From an uncultured Oscillospiraceae bacterium (GTDB lineage: Bacteria; Bacillota; Clostridia; Oscillospirales; Acutalibacteraceae): a stretch of 64,000 nucleotides of DNA. Shown one piece after another: positions 22,314-30,672 of this stretch. The stretch spans positions 1 through 64,000 of the forward strand of contig URFG01000002.1 in assembly GCA_900547095.1 (NCBI GenBank), read 5' to 3'. The first letter of the stretch is position 1. Every line of letters starts with the position of its first letter. The position numbers and the translations under genes were made by a program. The notes under the pieces were generated by a model. The model was given only the letters and a program-made list of their open reading frames with translations. It made no database searches and was not told the origin of the DNA.

Positions 22314-23396
22314 ATGTCAAGAGTTTATAATTTCAGCGCTGGTCCCTCAATGCTTCCAGAAGAGGTTTTGAAAACAGCGGCGGATGAAATGTTGGAATAT
22401 GGTAAAACCGGTCAGTCGGTTATGGAAATGTCACACAGATCAAAGGAATATGACGAGATAATAAAAACTGCCGAAAAAGATTTAAGAGAGCTTATGAATA
22501 TTCCCGACAATTATGAGGTGCTTTTCCTCCAGGGCGGCGCTTCCACGCAGTTTGCAATGGTTCCGCTAAATCTTATGAATAAAAATCATAAGGCTGATTA
22601 TATCATCACAGGTCAGTGGGCAAACAAAGCCTATAAAGAGGCTGCAAGGTATGGCGAGGCAAGAATAGTTGCGTCTTCAAAAGATAAGACCTTTTCTTAT
22701 ATCCCAAAGGTAAAAGCCGAGGAATTTGATAAGGATGCGGACTATGTCCATATTTGCTTTAATAATACTATTTACGGAACGAAGTACAATTATATCCCCG
22801 ATACCGGTGATGTTCCGCTGATCGCGGATATTTCAAGCTGCATTTTATCAGAGCCTATTGATGTTAGAAAATTCGGCGTTTTATACGCAGGCGCCCAGAA
22901 GAATGTCGCTCCGGCAGGCGTTACGATAGTTATTATCCGCAAGGATCTTATCGGCAATGCTATGGATATCACTCCCACAATGCTTAATTATGCAACTCAC
23001 GCTGAAAGCGCTTCTCTTTTCAATACTCCTCCTTGCTACAATATATATATAGCAGGTCTTGTTTTCAAATGGCTTAAGAAGCTCGGCGGTCTTGAAGTAA
23101 TGAAAAAGAGAAATGAGGAAAAAGCAAAAATTCTTTATGATTTCCTCGATTCTAGCAAGCTCTTTAAGGGCACAGTCGTTAAAGAGGACCGCTCATTAAT
23201 GAATGTTCCTTTTGTTACGGGCAGCGACGAGCTTGACGCGAAATTTATCGCGGCGGCTAAGGAAAACGGATTTGTTAATATCAAGGGCCACAGATCTGTC
23301 GGCGGTATGAGAGCCTCCATTTATAATGCAATGCCTAAAGAGGGCGTAGAGAAATTAGTTGCATTTATGAAAAAATTTGAAGAGGAAAATGCGTAA
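22314..23396 (+). CDS. serC: Phosphoserine aminotransferase
   Basis: A 360-residue class V PLP aminotransferase making 3-phosphoserine from 3-phosphohydroxypyruvate and glutamate, the second step of serine synthesis. It starts 'YNFSAGPSMLPEEVL'. 'QGGASTQFAMVPLNL' (about 68-82) and the PLP-Lys motif 'YAGAQKNVAPAGVT' (about 189-202) are present. Length is standard. The stop overlaps the serA start (TAATG), so the two are translationally coupled. Confidence 0.96.
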   Translation: MSRVYNFSAGPSMLPEEVLKTAADEMLEYGKTGQSVMEMSHRSKEYDEIIKTAEKDLRELMNIPDNYEVLFLQGGASTQFAMVPLNLMNKNHKADYIITGQWANKAYKEAARYGEARIVASSKDKTFSYIPKVKAEEFDKDADYVHICFNNTIYGTKYNYIPDTGDVPLIADISSCILSEPIDVRKFGVLYAGAQKNVAPAGVTIVIIRKDLIGNAMDITPTMLNYATHAESASLFNTPPCYNIYIAGLVFKWLKKLGGLEVMKKRNEEKAKILYDFLDSSKLFKGTVVKEDRSLMNVPFVTGSDELDAKFIAAAKENGFVNIKGHRSVGGMRASIYNAMPKEGVEKLVAFMKKFEEENA

Positions 23397-24556
23397 TGTA
23401 TAAAATTAAAACCTATAATAAGATATCAAAGTCCGGTCTTGAAGTATTTGACGATAAATATACTATAGGCGACGAGGTGGAAAATGCCGACGGCGCAATT
23501 GTAAGATCCGCGTCTTTGCACGATACACAGTTTCCGAAATCTCTTCTCGCAATCGCAAGAGCGGGTGCCGGAACGAACAATATTCCTATAGATGACTGCA
23601 CAAGTAAAGGAATAGTAGTATTCAATACTCCGGGAGCCAATGCAAACGCTGTTAAAGAGCTTGTGATCGTAGGAATGCTTATCGGATCAAGAAGAGTTAT
23701 TTCGGCTATTGAGTGGGCTAAAACCTTAAAAGGCGAGGGCGAAAATGTTTCTAAGCTTGTTGAAAAAGGCAAGAGCGCTTTCACAGGCCCCGAGCTTAAA
23801 GGCAAAAAACTCGGCGTTATCGGTCTTGGTGCGATAGGCGTTTTGGTAGCAAACGCCGCAAATCACCTCGGAATGAAGGTTTACGGTTACGATCCTTATC
23901 TTTCTGTAAATTCAGCCTGGAATCTTACTCATAATGCAGTCCATATTTATGATATAAAGGATATTTTCGAAAAGTGCGATTATATCACACTTCACGTTCC
24001 GCTCACGGATTCCACCAAAAACCTCATAAATGCAGACGCTATTGCTAAGATGAAAGACGGCGTGAGAATAATGAACTTCGCACGCGGCGGTCTTGTAAAT
24101 TCAGCTGATGTTATAGCGGCTCTGCAGTCGGGCAAGATTGCTTCTTATGTTACCGATTTCCCGTCAGACGATCTTTTGGGGGTTGACGGTGTTGTGGCAA
24201 TTCCGCACCTCGGCGCTTCCACTCCCGAATCGGAAGATAACTGTGCGCAGATGGCGGCAAGCGAGCTGATTGATTATATTGAAAACGGAAATATAACAAA
24301 TTCCGTAAATCTTCCCGAGATCACTCTTCCCCGCAGCGGAAAGTACAGAATATGCGTTATTCATAAAAACATTCCGAATATGATAACTTCAATCACCGGA
24401 ATCGTTGCTACAAATAATATAAACATTGAAAATATGCTTAATAAATCGCGCGGCGATTATGCTTATACAATGGTCGATGTTTCGGATGTTGACGCTGATC
24501 ACATCATTGAAAAGCTTGAAGAGATCGACGGCGTAATAAAAGCAAGAGTAATATAA
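23396..24556 (+). CDS. serA: D-3-phosphoglycerate dehydrogenase
   Basis: A 386-residue NAD-dependent dehydrogenase, the first step of serine synthesis from 3-phosphoglycerate. Seen are the NAD-binding 'LGVIGLGAIGVLVANAA' (about 139-155), catalytic 'NFARGGLVNSADV' (Arg) and 'IPHLGASTPESEDN' (His). A C-terminal ACT domain (about 318-386) is usually the serine feedback site. It is the short type, without the intervening domain. The gene order serC-serA, one base overlapping, is followed by a strong terminator. Confidence 0.95.
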   Translation: MYKIKTYNKISKSGLEVFDDKYTIGDEVENADGAIVRSASLHDTQFPKSLLAIARAGAGTNNIPIDDCTSKGIVVFNTPGANANAVKELVIVGMLIGSRRVISAIEWAKTLKGEGENVSKLVEKGKSAFTGPELKGKKLGVIGLGAIGVLVANAANHLGMKVYGYDPYLSVNSAWNLTHNAVHIYDIKDIFEKCDYITLHVPLTDSTKNLINADAIAKMKDGVRIMNFARGGLVNSADVIAALQSGKIASYVTDFPSDDLLGVDGVVAIPHLGASTPESEDNCAQMAASELIDYIENGNITNSVNLPEITLPRSGKYRICVIHKNIPNMITSITGIVATNNINIENMLNKSRGDYAYTMVDVSDVDADHIIEKLEEIDGVIKARVI

Positions 24557-24557
24557 A

Positions 24558-24592
24558 TAAAAAAGAGCTTAATTTCAGCTCTTTTTTTATTC
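24558..24592. terminator. Bidirectional terminator between serA and DUF4364 gene
   Basis: AAAAGAGCT (24561-24569) pairs with AGCTCTTTT (24577-24585), flanked by A-rich and T-rich runs. Confidence 0.8.
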
Positions 24593-25135
24593 CGTTATGT
24601 TGTCTATAAAAAGGGAATAGATCTTAGCGGGATCGTCTAAAAATTTCTCTTTGATTATCTTTGCCTGATCCTCATCGGTTATCTGTAAAGTTACGGAGAA
24701 AAAGGGAATATTCCTGTCTAAAATCGAGCAGGTATAATATAATTTTCCGTTTTCTTTTTTAAGCTCAAAGCTTGTGTCTTTTGCGTTTTTAAATCTTGAA
24801 AGCATTTTGATAGCCGCTGCATAAGCCCTGTCTTTTACCGAATAAGAAATCGAGGTCTTTAAGGTTTCGGCGGTGTTTTTGCCGGACTCCGTTATTATAT
24901 ATGTATCTTCTTTTTCGTCGTACTGCTCGATCTGTCCGTTTCTTGCAAGCGTTACTATAGCGTCGCTCACTTCAAAGGCGTTTGCAATTCCCTCGTAATG
25001 CAGAAGATTTGCAAGCATATTCGCGGGTATCGGCTCGTTGATAGTAGCAAGAAGATAGCATATAAGAATTTTTATATCCGTAGTGTTAAAAAGTCCGCCG
25101 AGTTTTACTCCGGCTCCGGAAGCATTGTTTTCCAA
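24587..25135 (-). CDS. DUF4364 family protein
   Basis: A 182-residue soluble protein matching DUF4364. The N-terminal segment (about 15-95) has the helical pattern of a winged helix, 'ILICYLLATINEPIPANMLANLLHY' then 'TYIITESGKNTAETL', and a beta-rich C-terminal half follows. A DNA-binding or PadR/MarR-like role is plausible but not shown. It is conserved in Clostridia. It is transcribed alone towards the shared terminator. Confidence 0.82.
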   Translation of the reverse strand: MENNASGAGVKLGGLFNTTDIKILICYLLATINEPIPANMLANLLHYEGIANAFEVSDAIVTLARNGQIEQYDEKEDTYIITESGKNTAETLKTSISYSVKDRAYAAAIKMLSRFKNAKDTSFELKKENGKLYYTCSILDRNIPFFSVTLQITDEDQAKIIKEKFLDDPAKIYSLFIDNITE

Positions 25136-25209
25136 TTCCGATTACTCCTTATAATATATTACATTTATATATTATAAGGAATTTTTTTAATTCTTTCAAG
25201 TGTTTATTA

Positions 25210-25500
25210 TTATCCGTCGTAATTTTCTATGAATTTTTCAGCCTCTTCGGGATTTTTTATACTGATACCGTTTTCAAGATCGGCTCTGTCCTTTAAAGGG
25301 AGAGTGTCAAAAACTATTTCGTTATAGGTAAGGATCACTTTTTCGTTTTCCGTAAGCACAACTTTATTGCCGATTTCCTTTAAAACATACTTTTTTTGAT
25401 CTATCTTGTTTTCTTTTTCAAGCAAAATAGCGCAGGAAAGAGAAAAAAAGGCAATCATAACTATTGTTACAAATAAAAAATAAAACTTTTTACCAACCAT
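25210..25500 (-). CDS. Small membrane-anchored BofC-C-like protein
   Basis: A 96-residue protein from ATG 25500 (MVGKKFYF), preceded by GGTGAT. One N-terminal membrane segment (about 5-26) leads to an extracytoplasmic domain with 'KKYVLKEIGNKVVLTENEKVILTYNEIVFDTLPLKDRADLENGISI...EEAEKFIENYDG'. That pattern resembles the C-terminal domain of BofC (forespore checkpoint) and similar short clostridial proteins. The resemblance is from memory; the function is unproven. It is divergent from the PBP gene at 25612. Confidence 0.6.
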   Translation of the reverse strand: MVGKKFYFLFVTIVMIAFFSLSCAILLEKENKIDQKKYVLKEIGNKVVLTENEKVILTYNEIVFDTLPLKDRADLENGISIKNPEEAEKFIENYDG

Positions 25501-25547
25501 TTTTATCACCGAATTTATTTTGCACAATTTTTAAAAAGTTTATACAC

Positions 25548-25576
25548 TGGACAATATAAGAAAAATATGGTACACT
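25548..25576 (+). promoter_or_regulatory. Promoter of the first PBP1A gene
   Basis: TGGACA (25548-25553), a 17-base spacer and TACACT (25571-25576), about 36 bases before ATG 25612, with AAAGGAG between. Confidence 0.55.
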
Positions 25577-25611
25577 AATCGTGTATCTTTTTTAAAGGAG
25601 TATTTAATTAA

Positions 25612-27876
25612 ATGAGCGATAAGGATTTTTTCAGCTACAGCTCTTTCGGAGAAGAGAATAATAATGAAAATAAATCTCTTGATCTCAACAGCTTTTCTAC
25701 AGAAGAACCGGAGCCTGAGAAAAAAGGTAAATTCAATTTCTTTAAGAAGAAATCAAAAAAAGAAATAATTAAAACCGTCATCACCGTTTGTCTGATAGCG
25801 GTTATTTCGGTCAGCCTTTTAATAGGCGGATTTGTTGCTTATGTATTTACCACGGTTGACGGTAAGATTGACCAGGACCTCAACGATCTGAAGCTGAATT
25901 TCACTACCACCGTTTTTGCTAAAGGCGAAAGCGGGAATTGGCAGGAATATCAGCGCCTGCACGGCGAGTTTAATAGAATTTGGGTGCCTTATAACCAGGA
26001 ATCCGCTCAGGCGGAGGATAAGGAGTATACGGGTATTCCGCAAAACCTCGTTAATGCTTTCGTTGCTATAGAGGACAAGCGTTTTTTCTCTCACCCGGGT
26101 GTTGACTGGAAGCGTACAACCAAAGCTTTTCTTAATATGGCGCTCCATTCTTCCACAAGTTACGGCGGATCGACTATCACTCAGCAGCTCGTTAAAAATA
26201 TAATGAGCGATAAGGAAAAGACCGCCAGCAGAAAAATAAGAGAAATTATGCGTGCAAGGTATGTTGAAAGTACCTATTCCAAGGAAACTATTATGGAATG
26301 TTACTTAAATACCATTGCGCTCGGCCACGGAATGTACGGCGTAGAGGTCGCCTCCAACTATTATTTCGGAAAATCCGTTAAGGATCTTTCTGTTTTAGAG
26401 TGCGCAACGCTTGCGTCTATCACAAAAAGCCCCTCCGCTTATTCGCCCGACGATAATCCCGAGAATAATAAGCAGCGCAGGGAAGTCGTGCTTAAAGAAA
26501 TGCTTAAGCAGGACTATATAACCGAGAAAGAATATAAAGAGGCGCTTAAGGAAGAAGTTAAAATAGTTGCCTCTAAAGAGGCTATAAGCGAATCCGATGT
26601 AAATTCATATTATGTTGAGGCGCTTATAAGAGAAATTGCAAAAGATCTTTCTAAAGAGCTTGACTGCACCGTTGAAGAGGCTACAACTAAATTTTATAAC
26701 GGCGGATATAAGGTCTATTCAAACCTTGATATGCGTATCCAAAATAGTATCGACAGCGTATTCACAGATACCTCTTATGCATTAAAGGGAAAAGACGGAC
26801 AGACCTTGCAGGGCTCTTTTACGATCATAGATTATAAAGGTAATGTCGTAGGTCTTTCGGGCGGTATCGGCAAGAAAACCACTAACCTCGGCAGTAAAGG
26901 CCTTAACCGCGCGACCGACGCCAAGCGCCAGCCTGGCTCTACAATGAAGCCGATAGCGGCGTACGCTCCCGCTTTGGAAAACGGTCTTATAACCTATTCT
27001 ACAATGCTTGAAGATAAATCGACCGTTTATAACAACGGGTGGACTCCTAAAAACTGGTATAATTATTACAGTGGCAAAACCACCGTTAAATTTGCGCTTG
27101 AAAGATCAATGAATACAATACCTGTATATCTCGTAAATAAGCTTACTCCGCAGGTGTGCTATGATTTCCTCACGCAAAAGCTCGGTATTACAACGCTAAA
27201 TGCCCCCGATGATATAAACTTATCACCTCTCGGAATGGGCGGTACAAACGGCGGTATAAATACCTATGAGTCCGCCGCGGCATTTGCCGTGTTCGGAAAT
27301 AAGGGACTTTATTATAAACCGACTTTTTATACTAAGGTCTGCGATCAGTACGGCGAAGTGATCCTCGAAAAGAAAGTTAAGCCCACCGTTGCGATCGGCG
27401 AAGATACCGCAACGATTATGAATAAGCTTCTTCAGAATGTCGTTTACGGCGCGCAGGGAACGGGCGCGCAGGCGAAGAATTATATCAAGAATATGAAATT
27501 TTACGCAAAAACAGGTACTACCAATGATCAGAACGACCTTTGGTTTGTCGGCGGAACGCCTTATTATGTCGCCTCATGCTGGTGCGGTTACGATCAGCAG
27601 CAGGGCATATCCACAAGCACGATAGCTCTGAGAATGTGGGGAGCGGTAATGCAAAAAGTACACGAGGGCCTCGAGCCTAAGGAATTTACGGACAGCACCT
27701 ATGTTCATAAGCGCTATTACTGCACTTCCACCGGCTTGCTCGCAACGAATGCCTGCCCCTCAAAGGATATAGGATATTATACGGATAATAATTCCCCCGA
27801 GGCATGCACAACCCACGGCGGAGAACTGCTAGACGCTCCTCAGCCCGAAAAAACCGAAGAAACTAAAACTGAATAA
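25612..27876 (+). CDS. PBP1A-family bifunctional penicillin-binding protein
   Basis: A 754-residue class A PBP that polymerises and cross-links peptidoglycan outside the membrane. A charged cytosolic tail (1-58) precedes one membrane segment (about 59-80). The GT51 transglycosylase follows with 'IEDKRFFSHPGVDWKRT' and 'GGSTITQQLVKN'. The transpeptidase has 'RQPGSTMKP' (catalytic Ser), 'ERSMNTIPV' (SxN) and 'YAKTGTT' (KTG). The C-terminal segment has a few Cys and ends Pro/Glu/Thr-rich. A paralogue with the same organisation lies at 30673. It is followed by a bidirectional terminator. Confidence 0.93.
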   Translation: MSDKDFFSYSSFGEENNNENKSLDLNSFSTEEPEPEKKGKFNFFKKKSKKEIIKTVITVCLIAVISVSLLIGGFVAYVFTTVDGKIDQDLNDLKLNFTTTVFAKGESGNWQEYQRLHGEFNRIWVPYNQESAQAEDKEYTGIPQNLVNAFVAIEDKRFFSHPGVDWKRTTKAFLNMALHSSTSYGGSTITQQLVKNIMSDKEKTASRKIREIMRARYVESTYSKETIMECYLNTIALGHGMYGVEVASNYYFGKSVKDLSVLECATLASITKSPSAYSPDDNPENNKQRREVVLKEMLKQDYITEKEYKEALKEEVKIVASKEAISESDVNSYYVEALIREIAKDLSKELDCTVEEATTKFYNGGYKVYSNLDMRIQNSIDSVFTDTSYALKGKDGQTLQGSFTIIDYKGNVVGLSGGIGKKTTNLGSKGLNRATDAKRQPGSTMKPIAAYAPALENGLITYSTMLEDKSTVYNNGWTPKNWYNYYSGKTTVKFALERSMNTIPVYLVNKLTPQVCYDFLTQKLGITTLNAPDDINLSPLGMGGTNGGINTYESAAAFAVFGNKGLYYKPTFYTKVCDQYGEVILEKKVKPTVAIGEDTATIMNKLLQNVVYGAQGTGAQAKNYIKNMKFYAKTGTTNDQNDLWFVGGTPYYVASCWCGYDQQQGISTSTIALRMWGAVMQKVHEGLEPKEFTDSTYVHKRYYCTSTGLLATNACPSKDIGYYTDNNSPEACTTHGGELLDAPQPEKTEETKTE

Positions 27877-27877
27877 A

Positions 27878-27914
27878 ATAAAGGGTTTCCATTAAATATG
27901 GAAACCCTTTATTT
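27878..27914. terminator. Bidirectional terminator between PBP and MacB-like genes
   Basis: AAAGGGTTTCCAT and ATGGAAACCCTTT flank a TAAAT loop (about 27880-27911), with A/T runs on both sides. Confidence 0.85.
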
Positions 27915-30530
27915 TTATTCACTTCTCAAAGCTGTTACGGGATCGCGCTTAGCAGCCATTCTTGACGGGATAAGTCCAGCTATAAAGGTTAAGAACATAC
28001 TTATCAAAATTAAGATTATCGCGCCCTGAGCAGGGAGAATTGCCGCGAGTTCCTCTATATTTGTAAGGTGCCTTATAACAGCGTTTATCGGGATCAGCAA
28101 AAGCAGTGTAATGCCTATTCCTAAAATTCCTGAGGTGAAGCCCTCGATTAAAGTTTCGGCATTGAATACTCTTGAAACATCATGCTTTGAGGCGCCCATT
28201 GCGCGTAAGATTCCGATTTCCTTTGTTCTTTCAAGCACTGAAATATAGGTTATAATTCCTATCATTATTGAAGAAACAACAAGCGAAATGCTTACAAATG
28301 CGATCAAAACATAACTTATAGCGTTAATTATTTTGGTTACAGAGGAAAGAAGAAGTCCGATATAATCGGTGTAGGTTATCTGCTCGGATTCTTTGACCGA
28401 TTTATTATAATCACTTATAATATCGCTGATTTTTTCCTTTGACTCAAAATCCTTAGGGTAAATATTAATCGTTGAGGGAGAGTCGATATCCGAAACGCCG
28501 AGCTTTGCCATATTTTCGTCATAAGACGAGCCGCTGAAAGCCTGCGCAAGATAAGAAGAAAACTTATCTACTATCTGACTGTCGGTCTGGCCCTGCGCTT
28601 TTAACTGCGTGATATATCCTGTAAACTGCGCCTGCTGATCGGCGGGGAGAGTTGCGATATACGCGTTTAATTCTTCCATTGTGTAACCGTCTGACTTAGG
28701 AAACTGCATACCTGTGAAAATATCGGTCTGTTTATTTTCCTTTTGTGCCTTGACGATCTCGGTATCGTTTATCTCATTTATTAAATGCTCTGTAAGAGAA
28801 CTTAAATATCCTACGGTGCTTCCGCTTGACTGCGCCGCCGATTTACTCTTTGAGCGCAGAATTCCGACTAGCTTTATTTCCTGCGAATTTTTAAGTTTAT
28901 CTAAAATATAAAGTTCATCGGAAGAATTGTCCGAATAAGTGCCGTCGGGATTTTTGGAATAATAATCGGTATTTAAAAGAAGCTTGAATTTTAGGGATAA
29001 AATTTCATCATAGGTATAAGAAGTGGTTTTTTGTTTTTTTACCTTTTGAGTTTTGCCCTCCATAGCGTTTTTAAGAATTTCTTTAAGCTCGGAGGAGTCT
29101 TTTAAGCCTAAAGTATAAAGAGTGTAATCGCTTATCTGATCGTTTTCGTCTACTATTACGACCGCTTCATCATAATTTTTCGGCTTTCTTCCGGTTATCA
29201 CTTCATACTGTCTGTCCATAAGCTCGTCGTTATCGATAAGCTCTTTCCAGACATTTGAATTATAAAATCCGTTCATTGAAGAATGAGAGGTCTGCGTTGT
29301 TTCGGGCTTAAAGCCGAGATCTTCAAAAACTGTGGACGGATTTACTTTATAGCCGCTTTCGGTATAGATATTCATAACGGTCGAATAACCGTATTTTATA
29401 TCCGAAGTGTAATCTTTTAAGTCGCTTTTTCCGCTTTCGGCAAACTTTTTAAATGCGGCGAGGTCGTTATTGCTCGTTCCGTTTACCATCGAGGTAATCA
29501 TATCGCCCATTATATCGTTAGAATAGATCTTGCCGTTTTGCTTTTTGATATCCGATTTATTATCGCCCATAAGCGATTGAGCAAGTTCGCTTATATCGGT
29601 GCCGGTCTGCTCTATAGAAATAGGATAGCTTGAAAGAGTATCTTCTTCAACGCGGTTAATATATATCTGAACTCCGCTTGACAGTGATAAGATCAGTGCA
29701 ATACCGATAATTCCGATAGAGCCTGCAAAAGAGGTAAGGATAGTGCGCGCCTTTTTAGTAAACAAGTTATTAATTGAGAGCGAAAGCGCGGTGAAAACGG
29801 ACATTGACGGCTTTTTCTGCTTTTTATTATCCTTTTCTTCGATAATTTCTTCTTTTATTGGATCGGAGTCGCCGACCACTTTTCCGTCAAAAAGCTTTAT
29901 AATTCTTGTTGAATATTTTTCGGCAAGTTCAGGGTTATGGGTAACCATTATAACGAGCCTGTCTTTTGCGACTTCTTTTAAAATATCCATTATCTGAACG
30001 CTTGTTTCACTGTCAAGCGCGCCTGTAGGCTCATCGGCAAGTAGAATTTCAGGATTATTAACAAGCGCTCTTGCAATGGCTACTCTCTGCATCTGACCGC
30101 CCGACATCTGATTTGGCTTTTTATCAAGCTGATCGCCGAGTCCCACTTTAATAAGCGCCTCCTGCGCGCGCTTTTTGCGCTCGGATTTTCTTACGCCCGA
30201 AAGAGTGAGTGCAAGCTCAACATTTGACAAAACGCTTTGGTGGGGAATAAGATTATAGCTTTGAAAAACAAAGCCTATAGTGTGATTTCTGTAAGTATCC
30301 CAATCGGAGTCCTTATATTCTTTTGTGGATTTTCCGCTGATGATAAGATCGCCGCTTGAATATCTGTCAAGTCCGCCGATAATATTGAGCAGAGTGGTTT
30401 TTCCGCAGCCTGACGGGCCGAGGATAGAAACAAATTCGTTTTTCCGAAATTCGATATCAATTCCCTTTAGAGCGGTGACCTTTTGACCGCCGACATCGTA
30501 ATTTTTAACTATATTTATAAGGTTGAGCAT
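27915..30530 (-). CDS. MacB-type ABC transporter, ATPase fused to FtsX-like permease
   Basis: About 871 residues. An N-terminal ATPase (1-225) has Walker A 'GPSGCGKTT', signature 'MSGGQMQRVAIARAL' and Walker B 'ILLADEPTGALD'. A membrane segment near 265-290 precedes a large extracytoplasmic domain of about 400 residues and a C-terminal three-helix FtsX domain (about 735-865). This matches MacB/LolD-type mechanotransmission transporters, but with both parts in one chain. I chose ATG 30530 (MLNLINIV) because GGAGG is 5 bases upstream; the in-frame TTG at 30542 overlaps that ribosome binding site. Sitting between two PBPs, it may act on the envelope or in antimicrobial-peptide resistance. Confidence 0.88.
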   Translation of the reverse strand: MLNLINIVKNYDVGGQKVTALKGIDIEFRKNEFVSILGPSGCGKTTLLNIIGGLDRYSSGDLIISGKSTKEYKDSDWDTYRNHTIGFVFQSYNLIPHQSVLSNVELALTLSGVRKSERKKRAQEALIKVGLGDQLDKKPNQMSGGQMQRVAIARALVNNPEILLADEPTGALDSETSVQIMDILKEVAKDRLVIMVTHNPELAEKYSTRIIKLFDGKVVGDSDPIKEEIIEEKDNKKQKKPSMSVFTALSLSINNLFTKKARTILTSFAGSIGIIGIALILSLSSGVQIYINRVEEDTLSSYPISIEQTGTDISELAQSLMGDNKSDIKKQNGKIYSNDIMGDMITSMVNGTSNNDLAAFKKFAESGKSDLKDYTSDIKYGYSTVMNIYTESGYKVNPSTVFEDLGFKPETTQTSHSSMNGFYNSNVWKELIDNDELMDRQYEVITGRKPKNYDEAVVIVDENDQISDYTLYTLGLKDSSELKEILKNAMEGKTQKVKKQKTTSYTYDEILSLKFKLLLNTDYYSKNPDGTYSDNSSDELYILDKLKNSQEIKLVGILRSKSKSAAQSSGSTVGYLSSLTEHLINEINDTEIVKAQKENKQTDIFTGMQFPKSDGYTMEELNAYIATLPADQQAQFTGYITQLKAQGQTDSQIVDKFSSYLAQAFSGSSYDENMAKLGVSDIDSPSTINIYPKDFESKEKISDIISDYNKSVKESEQITYTDYIGLLLSSVTKIINAISYVLIAFVSISLVVSSIMIGIITYISVLERTKEIGILRAMGASKHDVSRVFNAETLIEGFTSGILGIGITLLLLIPINAVIRHLTNIEELAAILPAQGAIILILISMFLTFIAGLIPSRMAAKRDPVTALRSE

Positions 30531-30567
30531 AATTTCCTCCAATCCTTTTATAAGATTTTAGACTGAA

Positions 30568-30597
30568 ATTATAACAAAATTGTGAATTTTTTTTAAA
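30568..30597 (-). promoter_or_regulatory. Extended -10 promoter of the MacB-like gene
   Basis: On the minus strand TGTTATAAT, with TATAAT at 30573-30568 preceded by TGT. The -35 is weak. Confidence 0.5.
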
Positions 30598-30601
30598 AAA
30601 A

Positions 30602-30630
30602 TTGATAATTCTTTAAAAAGGTGCTATAAT
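30602..30630 (+). promoter_or_regulatory. Sigma-A promoter of the second PBP1A gene
   Basis: TTGATA (30602-30607), a 17-base spacer and TATAAT (30625-30630), divergent from the MacB-like promoter. Confidence 0.7.
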
Positions 30631-30672
30631 GGGCAGGGTTAAACAAAATCAAAATTTTCGGAGGATAAATTC